A stretch of DNA of 64,000 nt from an endosymbiont of Escarpia spicata (GTDB lineage Bacteria; Pseudomonadota; Gammaproteobacteria; Chromatiales; Chromatiaceae): the NCBI GenBank assembly GCA_003349915.1, contig QFXE01000011.1, positions 31,523 through 95,522 of the forward strand. Direction: 5' to 3'. The notes below the pieces were generated by a model. It had not been told where the DNA came from. It worked only from the letters and a program-made list of their open reading frames with translations, and did no database searches. The position numbers and the translations under genes were made by a program. Of the stretch, positions 37,366 through 46,047 are shown piece by piece. The stretch's first letter is position 1; every line of letters begins with the position of its first letter.

Positions 37366-39126
37366 TCAGTCGAGTCGCGTTACACGCAACACCTCCTCAA
37401 TAGTGGTCACCCCGGCAGCGGCCTTTCTGAGCCCATCTTCATACATCGTGCCCGATCCGTTCTCCCTGGCGTAACGCGCAATTGCGACCGAATCGGCATG
37501 ACTGATGATCAAATCTCTTAGCCCATCATCAAGTATGATGAGTTCGACGATTGCCGAGCGACCGGTAAAACCCGTTCCATCACACTTATCACAACCCTCC
37601 GCAGAATAGAGCGTTATTTCTGAGTCTCCAACGATTTCCCGAAGATGTAACCGCTCTTCCACTTTATCGGAGGCTACATAAGGTTTCTTGCAGTCATTAC
37701 AGAGTGTGCGAACCAACCGCTGTGCGACGACAGCATTTACCGTCGATTTGAGCAGGAAATCATCCACCCCCATATCGAGAAGCCGGGTAATACTTCCCGC
37801 TGCGTCATTTGTATGCAGCGTAGATAGCACCAGGTGACCCGTAAGCGCAGACTGCACGGCTATGGATGCGGTCTCCTGATCCCGCATCTCACCGATCATT
37901 ATGACGTCCGGATCCTGCCGCACGATAGTCCGCAGGGCGTTGGCAAATGTCAGGCCGATCTGTGGTTTAACCTGGATTTGGTTTATGCCCTCGATGTTGT
38001 ACTCTACGGGATCCTCTACTGTAAGAATCTTCTTCTCGGGGGTATTGAGATAGTTTAATGCAGCGTAAAGAGTAGTCGTTTTACCGCTGCCGGTAGGCCC
38101 TGTTACCAATACGATACCGTGAGGATAGGAGAGTACGGATAGCAGGTCTTCCTTCTGTTTTTGTGTAAATCCAAGGCCGTCGAAGTCATCCGCTGTACTG
38201 TTGCTGGGCAGCAGGCGGAGCACCACACTTTCGCCGTTTATTGTAGGTGCAGTGGATACACGCAGATCAAGCCGAGAACCCCGCACGGTAAGCTTGAATC
38301 TTCCATCCTGTGGCAAACGACGCTCTGCAATGTTCAGATTTGACAAAATCTTGATTCTGGATACCACAGCGGCAGCGATCTCAACAGGGGCGCGTTCCAC
38401 TTCCCGCAGAACACCATCCACGCGATATCTGATCATCAGCATCCTTTCAAACGGCTCGATATGAATATCTGAAGCATTCTGACTGACCGCTTGCTGAATC
38501 AACTGATTGACCAACTTGATGACCGGCGCTTCGTTCGCCAGTTCCTTCAGGTGTTCCACGTCATCACCGGAGATCCCGGCACTCGCTGAACTGAAGTCAG
38601 AACCGGTTGATTCGGCTTCTCCTGTGCCGCTATATCTTTGACGAAAGGCCGCCTCGATCTCTGAGGCAATACCCACCCTGGGTTCTACCTTCTTGCCCGT
38701 GATCATTTTCAATGCATCAAGCAAATAATGATTGTCGGGGTCTGCCATCGCCACGATGAGGTTATCGTCGTTCTCCTCGACGATCACACTGAGATTCTTT
38801 TTCAGAAATTCCCTGGATACCTTTCCTTCGCAGGGCATGGTATCCGGGAATGCTCTTCCATCTATGAGGGGAATATCAAGACATGCCGCTTGCGCCTCTG
38901 CGAGATCCTTGTCAGAGAGCATCCCCATGTGCACCAACAACAATCCGAACGAGGCTTCGCCATCCTGATCCAGAAAGATTTTGAGGGCATTGTCCGCCTC
39001 GTCCTGTCTTAGGCGTCCTGTTCGAACCAGATAGGCGCCGAGACCACCATTAATCGGGACAGCCTCATCCACAGCAACTTCACTGACTGCTGCCTCATGG
39101 CGCTTGTCTGGTACCGAAGCAATCAT
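37366..39126 (-). CDS. gspE: T2SS assembly ATPase GspE
   Basis: 586 residues. Tandem N-terminal GspE_N-type region (LRQDEADNALKIFLDQDGEA). The catalytic core has Walker A GPTGSGKTTTLYA (near residue 345), Asp box VEDPVEYNIEGINQIQV, Walker B DPDVIMIGEMRDQETA and His box LSTLHTNDAAGSITRL. The zinc tetra-cysteine element is CNDCKKPY ... CDKCDGTG. The cytoplasmic hexamer powers pseudopilus extension. AGGA lies 7 nt upstream of the ATG. Confidence 0.96.
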   Translation of the reverse strand: MIASVPDKRHEAAVSEVAVDEAVPINGGLGAYLVRTGRLRQDEADNALKIFLDQDGEASFGLLLVHMGMLSDKDLAEAQAACLDIPLIDGRAFPDTMPCEGKVSREFLKKNLSVIVEENDDNLIVAMADPDNHYLLDALKMITGKKVEPRVGIASEIEAAFRQRYSGTGEAESTGSDFSSASAGISGDDVEHLKELANEAPVIKLVNQLIQQAVSQNASDIHIEPFERMLMIRYRVDGVLREVERAPVEIAAAVVSRIKILSNLNIAERRLPQDGRFKLTVRGSRLDLRVSTAPTINGESVVLRLLPSNSTADDFDGLGFTQKQKEDLLSVLSYPHGIVLVTGPTGSGKTTTLYAALNYLNTPEKKILTVEDPVEYNIEGINQIQVKPQIGLTFANALRTIVRQDPDVIMIGEMRDQETASIAVQSALTGHLVLSTLHTNDAAGSITRLLDMGVDDFLLKSTVNAVVAQRLVRTLCNDCKKPYVASDKVEERLHLREIVGDSEITLYSAEGCDKCDGTGFTGRSAIVELIILDDGLRDLIISHADSVAIARYARENGSGTMYEDGLRKAAAGVTTIEEVLRVTRLD

Positions 39127-39188
39127 TTATGGTTCCTGCCTCTGCGGCATCGGATCTGTTCAACACCCACGTCACTTCGCTCCAATTC

Positions 39189-41447
39189 TCACTGCACCGA
39201 TTCCACGGCCGGGGTTTCGCTGCGTAAGGCAGGCCTCGCTGAGAGCTCTTTTATGGACATCTCCAGCGCGCTCGCATCCTTGAGCCTTTTTCGAAGCCTG
39301 TCGGTCACTGCCTTTGCCTGCATAGGATTAGTGATGACACGCGGCGTGATGGTAATAATGAGTTCGGTTCGAGTGACGTCTTCCGTCGTACTACTAAAGA
39401 ATTTTCCGACACCCGGCAAGTCCATAAGAACGGGGATGCCATCTTGTGAATTGCTGGAAGACTGAGTGATCATGCCACCGAGCACCACAGTCTGGCCGCT
39501 GTGCACCACCACCGTACTATCGATGGTGCGCTGGGAGATGGGAACATTGCCACCGCCGCCTACCGCAGGCGCAGTCCCCGGCACACTGACCTCCTGGTTG
39601 ATTTCAAGCGTCACCATGCCACCAACATTAACCCTGGGCGTAACCGACAGCAGTGTTCCAGTATCGCGAAACTGCACCTCGGTAACGATCGGAGCATCAG
39701 GATTGGAGGTGCTCTGAGAAGAGCGGGTAGTTATGGGGATCTGATCACCCACGCGGAAATTGGCTGTTTTATTGTCCACCACCATGATCTGGGGTGCAGA
39801 AAGAAACTCAACGGAAGACTGGGCATTGAGCAGATCGAAAAATACTCTTAATTCATCCGCGCTGTTGAGGATACCCAGCGCCAATCCGGGACCCGATACT
39901 GAACCGGGCAGCGGCAGGTTCAGACCTGACTGAATCGTGTGATCTCCAATGTTTCCCTGGAGAAACCAGCGCACGCCGTAACTCAGATTATCGGTCAATG
40001 CCACTTCAGCAATCGTTGCCTCGATCAACACCTGCATAGGCTGCACATCAAGCTTGCGAATAGTTGCCTCCACTGCCCTGTAATCCCGAGCCGAGGCGAG
40101 TATGAGAATCGCATTGCGGTTCTGATCAGGAATGATATTGACCGGGCCCTGACCGCCGCTTCCCATCGTCCCCCCTTCCTCTTTACCCGCTGTAGCCTTC
40201 GCAGACCCAGTGGAGGCATTTTCCTTGGTGCCTCCCTTGGGAGGGACCGCAGATTGAGACGGGGAACGCACGTTGGAGCGCTCCTGCGGCGGTGGAACAT
40301 CGTTGCCTGCACCGGAATCCGAAGCAGAGCCTCCAGCACCACCAAAGATCTCCTGCAACAGACCGGCGATTTCTTCCGCTTTGCCGTGCTTCAAGTGATA
40401 GACATAGAGACGTTGTCCGGGTGAAGTCACTGTTCCCCGATCAAACTGCTCCACCAGGCGTCTTGCCTCTTCAAGATATTTCGGCTGGTGTGTAATCACC
40501 ATGATGGAGTTAAGCCTCTCGATCGGCACCAAACGCACAATGCCCGATAAAGGTCCGTCGCCAGAGGAACCAATGAGTTTGTTTAACTCATCCACGATCG
40601 TGGCAGAGTCCGCATACTCCAGAGGAAACAGGCCGAAGGACATCCCTTTCAGCCAATCGACATCGAACAGCTTGATCGTCTCGAGTGCCTGATTGATCTG
40701 CGACCGGATTCCCGAAATAAACAGCAGGTTTCTGGCCTCGTCAATGCTCAACGACAACCCCTCAGGGATCATTGGCTCCAGCACCTTACGGATCTCTTTT
40801 GCCGCAACATACTGAAGGGGAACGATCTGTGTTCCAAAACCCGCTGAGATGCTTTTACCCTGCTTGCCAATCGACGGAACCACCGACTGCTTTTTGATAT
40901 CAGAGAGCGCAACAATCTTGTAAATCCCGTGACTCAGGACAAGACCGGCACCGTTGCTATGCAGAACCGACTCCAGGATAGCGAGCACACTATCGACCGC
41001 CACAGGGGTCTCTGTGTGCATCGTCACCACCCCTTGGACCTTCGGGTCGATCAGATAGTTTTCCTGCAATATCTCCTCAAAAATGATTTTGATAACTTCG
41101 CGGATATCCACGCTCTCAAAATTCAGGGTTATCTCGCCAGACGGCTTCACAACCTGTTCCTTTCTGGCAGGTGTGTTGATAAATCTCCCACTGCCGAGCT
41201 TCATGAACGGTGCCTTGTTCTCAAGAGACTCCCGATCATCACCCGTGACCATTGCATAAACCGGTTCCTGTTCGCCTCCCGGATTTTGCAGGTTGGCCGT
41301 CTGATCTTCCGATACCACTGGCATCGGTGCAGATTCCACTGGTCGAGGTTCAAGTTGCTTGACCGATTTCTTGGTAACCGGGGCGCACGCAACCATAAAA
41401 GTCAGCGTCACGATCCATCCCAATTTTCTAATATTGTTGGTTATCAT
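39189..41447 (-). CDS. gspD: T2SS outer-membrane secretin GspD (lipoprotein)
   Basis: 752 residues from the ATG at 41447; an upstream in-frame extension lacks signal character. The N-terminus ITNNIRKLGWIVTLTFMVAC ends in a lipobox-like MVAC, so the secretin is probably lipidated and self-piloting. N0 (ITLNFESVDIREVIKIIFEE) is followed by N1-N3 domains (VPLQYVAAKEIRKVLEPMIP; FPLEYADSATIVDELNKLIG; VYHLKHGKAEEIAGLLQEIF) and the secretin core (VEFLSAPQIMVVDNKTANFR; VHSGQTVVLGGMITQ). The N3 loop (around base 40170-40260) is long, low-complexity and contains KENASTGSAKATAGK, which looks like an inserted element. First gene of the T2SS operon. Confidence 0.95.
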   Translation of the reverse strand: MITNNIRKLGWIVTLTFMVACAPVTKKSVKQLEPRPVESAPMPVVSEDQTANLQNPGGEQEPVYAMVTGDDRESLENKAPFMKLGSGRFINTPARKEQVVKPSGEITLNFESVDIREVIKIIFEEILQENYLIDPKVQGVVTMHTETPVAVDSVLAILESVLHSNGAGLVLSHGIYKIVALSDIKKQSVVPSIGKQGKSISAGFGTQIVPLQYVAAKEIRKVLEPMIPEGLSLSIDEARNLLFISGIRSQINQALETIKLFDVDWLKGMSFGLFPLEYADSATIVDELNKLIGSSGDGPLSGIVRLVPIERLNSIMVITHQPKYLEEARRLVEQFDRGTVTSPGQRLYVYHLKHGKAEEIAGLLQEIFGGAGGSASDSGAGNDVPPPQERSNVRSPSQSAVPPKGGTKENASTGSAKATAGKEEGGTMGSGGQGPVNIIPDQNRNAILILASARDYRAVEATIRKLDVQPMQVLIEATIAEVALTDNLSYGVRWFLQGNIGDHTIQSGLNLPLPGSVSGPGLALGILNSADELRVFFDLLNAQSSVEFLSAPQIMVVDNKTANFRVGDQIPITTRSSQSTSNPDAPIVTEVQFRDTGTLLSVTPRVNVGGMVTLEINQEVSVPGTAPAVGGGGNVPISQRTIDSTVVVHSGQTVVLGGMITQSSSNSQDGIPVLMDLPGVGKFFSSTTEDVTRTELIITITPRVITNPMQAKAVTDRLRKRLKDASALEMSIKELSARPALRSETPAVESVQ

Positions 41448-42193
41448 TATGTTCTTTCGGTTTGAGTCACCGTCCGCTCTGTGCACACCATCAACATCCC
41501 CGCCGGCAAACCTGAAGAGAAGTATTTGCCACGTCCACCAATGAGCAGGGGGGTTTACCAATTTCAACTTTAAGTATGTCTGGTTGAGGGCAATCATAGT
41601 GAAAAAAGGAATCGGCCGTTAATCGACCCATGGTGATATAGGCAAAATACCCTACAGTCCATTTGCAGAATGAATTTCTGCATTTCTCGGACTGCAATGA
41701 ATCAAGACTGCTTCCACACCGCCAGCCACTCATAACTATATGATTTTATGATGATTTTAAAACCACGTCCCAAGAAACACTCTTTCTGAACAGAACGCAT
41801 GTAGAAGAATAGGAAAAAGGGTGTCGGTTTTTTTTACAGACTAATTCCCAGGCAACGAAAAATAGAATATATTCTTGTAAAACATTGAGTTATAGATTAT
41901 TGATTCGTTCACCGGAGGCTGATCTTGCTGTCTTGCCTGTAAAACCGAATAAGTAGATGCCCTACCTTTTTCAGGCGCCTACCCTACCCATGTAACTACG
42001 CACCAAAATATTTACCGGTATTATCATCAGAATCCTGTATTTTTTTATTTTCATCCTTTTGGATAGTTTATTTTTTTTATTTATTTATCAATAAGTTTGA
42101 GAGATTTGGTGCATTTTATGATCAAGCTTGAAACTTAGCTGGCATGAAGCATGCGTCGCGCTTGCAGTCAGTAGCCCCACAGAGGTGCCAATA
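41448..42193. other. AT-rich intergenic region upstream of gspD
   Basis: About 750 bp between the histidine kinase stop and the gspD start, both on the minus strand. It contains long A/T runs (42030-42095) and no coding region I can support. The T2SS promoter should lie here. No clear sigma-70 or sigma-54 site facing gspD could be identified. Confidence 0.4.
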
Positions 42194-43558
42194 TCAGTTA
42201 GGCCAGACCGACAACCGAGTGATGGAACCTGAATCGTTACGCACAGAGTAAAAATCCCCCCCTGAGAGAATCGTCTTTTCCCGCATTGAAGCAAACCCAT
42301 CAACCGCTCCCAGATCATCTCTCCCGATTTCATTTCTCCAGTTCGTCTCGATACCAAGTTCCATCCCCTCTGGAGATTGCTTCAGGTCGATCTTGATCGT
42401 ACCTGCCGTATATCCGAGCTTGCAGATCGCGGTCAACGTCTCACTGAGAATGCGATAGATGATGGTTTTGCGCTCCAAGGGGATCTCATCTTCTGGAATC
42501 TGCACTGTTGCAACGAAGTTGAGATCATCCGAAACGGAACTGTACTCCTTAACCATTGAATTGACAGTGGTCCTGAGGCCAAAATCATCAAGACTCGGAT
42601 TTCGCAGGTCGACTGCCACCGCCCGGATCTTTCGTGCAGCATCCTGCAACACTTTTACAATCTGCTCAGGTTCGTCTTTCGACGAATCGGTGTCATTGCT
42701 CAGCTGCTGAAGCTGGCTTTCAAGGTGAAACTTGACTGCGACCAGGGTCTGCACCACGTCTTCGTGCAATTCATTAGCAATACGTTTCTTCTCATCTTCC
42801 TGCGCGGTCAGCATCTTTGACGAGAGTACTTCGAGTGTATGCTGTCGTTCCCTGTTTTCACGCTGTTTATCATCAACGATCCGTTCAGCCCTTTTGATAT
42901 TGAAGAGCAGAATACCGAATAGAATCACCATAACAACCACTACGCCGATAATCAGTCCGGCAACATTGGTTCCTGCGTCCTTGATCTGATCGTTGACATC
43001 GGAATAGATCTCGAACACGCCAATAACGTTACTCTTGTCCGGTGAGTGAATCGGTACATAGGTCTGAACGAGATTATCCTCTGACGTCTCTTCGTCAAAC
43101 AGGTTGAAGGTATCGCGATAAAGGATTCTAGTCGTCTCGTTTCCGCTGATCGCGGCAGCAAAACCTAGGTTTCCTTCCTGCATTCGGCCGATCTGCTCGG
43201 ACTTGGTGGAATAGATCACTCTTCCACTCCAGTCATAGATCTTTACCCTAACCACCGATGTCTCTCGTAGCAGGTCATGAATATGCCGCCGCAAATGATA
43301 GGACACCATCTGCGCCGCTGCATCTTCTTCACCATTCTGCTCCGCCTGCTCGATGAATGCATTCAATTCATCTGAGAAAAAAGCGACCGCTGCGCGAGTC
43401 AAGGTCGAGTTGCCTTGTTCGGAGATCTCCTCGACGGAACTCACTATCAGTCCACGGATGAAAACGATGATTAACAGCGCCGTGACTGAAATCGAGATGA
43501 AGCTGGTCAGCCCGAAAAACCGGACGAGGTGGATTTTAGCCTGTCTCTTCGCCTCCAA
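42194..43558 (-). CDS. NarL-family sensor histidine kinase with degenerate ATP-binding domain
   Basis: 454 residues. Two membrane helices (ISISVTALLIIVFIRGLIV near residue 20 and GLIIGVVVVMVILFGILLF near residue 205) flank a periplasmic sensor domain (VVRVKIYDWSGRVIYSTKSE). The dimerisation domain is HisKA_3 type, with phospho-acceptor His in EKKRIANELHEDVVQTL. The catalytic domain is eroded. The N-box reads YRILSETLTAICKLGYT without the Asn of EALTNxxKHA, the G1 Asp-Gly-x-Gly is missing (ETNWRNEIGRDDLG), and only a weak G2 remains (ASMREKTILSGGDF). ATP binding looks impaired. It is divergent from the response regulator at 44051 and they probably form a pair. Confidence 0.85.
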   Translation of the reverse strand: MEAKRQAKIHLVRFFGLTSFISISVTALLIIVFIRGLIVSSVEEISEQGNSTLTRAAVAFFSDELNAFIEQAEQNGEEDAAAQMVSYHLRRHIHDLLRETSVVRVKIYDWSGRVIYSTKSEQIGRMQEGNLGFAAAISGNETTRILYRDTFNLFDEETSEDNLVQTYVPIHSPDKSNVIGVFEIYSDVNDQIKDAGTNVAGLIIGVVVVMVILFGILLFNIKRAERIVDDKQRENRERQHTLEVLSSKMLTAQEDEKKRIANELHEDVVQTLVAVKFHLESQLQQLSNDTDSSKDEPEQIVKVLQDAARKIRAVAVDLRNPSLDDFGLRTTVNSMVKEYSSVSDDLNFVATVQIPEDEIPLERKTIIYRILSETLTAICKLGYTAGTIKIDLKQSPEGMELGIETNWRNEIGRDDLGAVDGFASMREKTILSGGDFYSVRNDSGSITRLSVWPN

Positions 43559-44050
43559 TGCAACACTCCCATGCCATTTAGAATCACCAATACCGTCGCT
43601 CGCAAGCAGCTCTCGTCACTACCTGTCAGGTTAGACCTCCCTTGCAATGTAGCCCCTATTTGACAGAACCGCTACCCATGGGCATGGCTTACCCTGGGGA
43701 ATGAGCGATATTTTTTGTTATATTTTCACACCAGGTAAATTATAGTGAGCTGAGTCACATCGCGCGTGAAGTCTTTGCCAAACGCCCGCTTTATGCATAG
43801 TGCGTCAAAAACGATCTAATGAACCGTTTGATTTGAATAAAGCATCAATTGACTATAATCATTAGCGTGGACACTGACTAACCCTGGAGGTTAATAGGTT
43901 GAGACGATTGAACCGGAAATTGAGTGCCACCCTGCTATGGCCTGGCTTTCACTGGACATGTTCAACTGATGCCGGAAATTTGGTTGCAGGGTCGAAAAGA
44001 CGCAGACATCACCACGAGAAGCTGCCTTTGCAGTGAATCAGGCTGAAAAG
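43559..44050. other. Divergent intergenic region between kinase and response regulator
   Basis: Nearly 500 bp, AT-rich in the centre, likely carrying promoters in both directions. On the plus strand a sigma-70-like TATAAT is visible at 43854-43859. No coding region is supported. Confidence 0.45.
43832..43859 (+). promoter_or_regulatory. Putative sigma-70 promoter for the response regulator
   Basis: TTTGAA (43832-43837), a 16-bp spacer, and a perfect TATAAT (43854-43859), about 190 bp upstream of the regulator's ATG. The -35 match is weak, so this is a candidate only. Confidence 0.35.
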
Positions 44051-44707
44051 ATGGGAAAAAAGATACGAATAGTTCTTGCAGAAGACTACACAATCCTAAG
44101 GGCTGGCTTGAAATCGCTGTTAGAGAGCAATCCTGACTACACCGTTATCGGAGAGGCGGGAAACGGGCGGGAGGCAATTCGTTGCACTGTGGAAAAAAAA
44201 CCCGATATGACGATCATGGACCTGAACATGCCAGGCATGAACGGCATGGATGCAATACAGGAGATCAGAAACCGGATCCCTGAAATGAAGATCCTCGTGC
44301 TTACGGCCCACAACGAAGAGGAGTATGTGCTCGCCAGTCTCAATGCCGGGGCCAACGGCTACATCCTCAAGGACGCCACCCACTCTGAACTGCTGATCGC
44401 AGTGGAAAGGGTGATGATCGGAAAAACCTATCTAAGCCCCGACATTACTGAAAAGGTAGTGCAAGGCTATCTGGTCGGGCAAAAAAATTCCGAGCCATTG
44501 ACCGAGTGGGCTGCAATCACCCGACGGGAAAAACAGATACTGAAGCTCGTCGCGGAGGGACATACCAACAAAAGCATGGCGGAGTTCCTCTGCATCAGCA
44601 TTAAAACCGTTGAAAAACACCGCGCGAATCTGATGAAGAAACTCGATCTGCACAATGCTTCCGCCCTGACCACATATGCCATTGAGAAGGGCATCGTCAC
44701 CCACTAG
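44051..44707 (+). CDS. NarL/FixJ-family response regulator
   Basis: 218 residues. N-terminal receiver domain (IRIVLAEDYTILRAGLKSLL; phospho-acceptor Asp in TIMDLNMPGMNGMDA; conserved Thr in ILVLTAHNEEEYVL; Lys in YILKDATHSELLIA) and C-terminal LuxR-type helix-turn-helix (ITRREKQILKLVAEGHTNKS ... SIKTVEKHRANLMKKLDLH). I prefer the ATG at 44051 over a GTG six codons upstream, since MGKKIRIVLAEDY is the usual start and AGG lies 9-11 nt before it. Likely partner of the divergent kinase. Its position between the T2SS and capsule loci makes either a plausible target (inference). Confidence 0.92.
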   Translation: MGKKIRIVLAEDYTILRAGLKSLLESNPDYTVIGEAGNGREAIRCTVEKKPDMTIMDLNMPGMNGMDAIQEIRNRIPEMKILVLTAHNEEEYVLASLNAGANGYILKDATHSELLIAVERVMIGKTYLSPDITEKVVQGYLVGQKNSEPLTEWAAITRREKQILKLVAEGHTNKSMAEFLCISIKTVEKHRANLMKKLDLHNASALTTYAIEKGIVTH

Positions 44708-44845
44708 CACCTTCAGGAGGCATACTTGAATATCGCAAAGACAGCCAAACTTCCTATGGGCAATACCCTATAGCGTTTTTTCGTCACCATGATATTCTGG
44801 CGCTGTTTATCTGACAATTACCCCAAAATTTAAGCAAATACTGAT

Positions 44846-45484
44846 ATGGATAACAATATCGTTTGGCACCGCGCCACTGTCACCCGCGAACGCAGGGAAA
44901 AGCTCAATCAGCACAAATCCGTCGTCCTCTGGTTTACCGGCCTCTCAGGCTCAGGAAAATCGACTCTGGCCCATGCGCTTGAGGAACAACTCCATCAGCG
45001 GGAAGGACGCACCTATGTCTTTGACGGGGACAATGTCCGTCATGGCCTCTGTGGTGACCTTGGGTTCAGCGCCGAAGACAGAAAGGAAAATATTCGCAGA
45101 ATCGGCGAGATGGCCAAACTGTTCGTTGAAGCCGGAGTCATTGCCCTTACGGCCTTTATCTCACCCTTTTCAGATGATCGAAAAAATGTCAGAAAGCTTT
45201 TTGATGACGATGATTTCATCGAAGTCTACTGCCATTGCTCCATTGAGGAGTGCGAGAGACGCGATGTAAAAGGGCTCTACAAGCGCGCACGCGCTGGTGA
45301 AATCTCCGATTTTACAGGTATCTCCTCTCCCTACGAGGTGCCGGAAAACCCTGAAATCAGCATCGACACTGAAAACAACACCCTGGAAGTGTGCGTAGAG
45401 CAGCTGCTCGACATCCTGGTCGAACGCAGAATCCTTCAGCAGAAAATCGAAAATTCCGAGGAGTCTCTCTCTGTCGCACACTGA
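44846..45484 (+). CDS. cysC: Adenylylsulfate (APS) kinase
   Basis: 212 residues. Converts APS and ATP to PAPS, the sulfate donor for sulfotransferases. N-terminus [21 protein letters not shown]-loop GLSGSGKST (residues 32-40), substrate motif [17 protein letters not shown] and the lid [20 protein letters not shown] are all canonical, so it should be active. It has no cysN/cysD or sulfate-assimilation neighbours here. Next to a capsule locus, PAPS supply for sulfation of surface polysaccharide is a reasonable inference. The ~20-residue C-terminal extension ([16 protein letters not shown]) is not part of the catalytic core. Confidence 0.95.
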   Translation: MDNNIVWHRATVTRERREKLNQHKSVVLWFTGLSGSGKSTLAHALEEQLHQREGRTYVFDGDNVRHGLCGDLGFSAEDRKENIRRIGEMAKLFVEAGVIALTAFISPFSDDRKNVRKLFDDDDFIEVYCHCSIEECERRDVKGLYKRARAGEISDFTGISSPYEVPENPEISIDTENNTLEVCVEQLLDILVERRILQQKIENSEESLSVAH

Positions 45485-45689
45485 TGCCACCAACATCAGC
45501 AGTGACGTTTTCCAGGGGGATCTTCAGGATTCCCCATCTTCGATGTTTCCTTGGTGTCGACGCCATCTCAAGGAAGATATTTTTGTAGGTAGGAAGCAGA
45601 GCCACCTCTACGGACCTGTAAAATCCCATGCGCTCATCTTCTTGCCGGAAATAGCAATCAAGTCAGCCTGTTACAGTAGTTTGACCACG

Positions 45690-46047
45690 TCGACGTCGTT
45701 ACCTCACAAGTGGGTTTCGGAGCACTGATGTCAGGCAAAGTCGGAACCACCGCAGCGTCATATTCTATGCCGGTTGGGAACTTACCACTGACAAACACAA
45801 ACTGGGTTGCAAAAAATGCAGAAACTGGACTTTAACGATCGATGAACTGACATCCGATTGTGTGGTATTATATCCGCGCTATATCAATGGTCTTTTTGGG
45901 GCTATTTCCAGCCCAGAATCAGCCATCAGAGGGCTTGATCGTCAGCGATCATCGGCAATCAATGAGACTCGAATTAGCTCACCTAGGATTAGTCGTATGG
46001 CAAGGAAGCTACATAATCTTATCCAGGGATTGATATATGACAAGTAA
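45690..46047 (+). pseudogene. kpsC: kpsC remnant (C-terminal end only, frameshifted)
   Basis: Bases from about 45690 encode HVDVVTSQVGFGALMSGK. After a frame change near 45755 the sequence reads FYAGWELTTDKHKLGCKKCR ... TIDELTSDCVVLYPRYINGL and stops at 46047. These match the end of each Kdo-transferase module of KpsC (compare TSLVGFEALMRG ... MPFYAGWGLTQD ... YPRYLDP in the intact kpsC at 47.4-49.5 kb). The first ~560 residues are missing. The TAA overlaps the kpsS start, so this was once kpsC directly upstream of kpsS. Confidence 0.8.

Noticed and set aside
42138..42153. Sigma-54-like sequence TGGCATGAAGCATGC
   Set aside because: Spacing fits, but it points to the plus strand into the antisense of the kinase gene, and no plus-strand gene follows.
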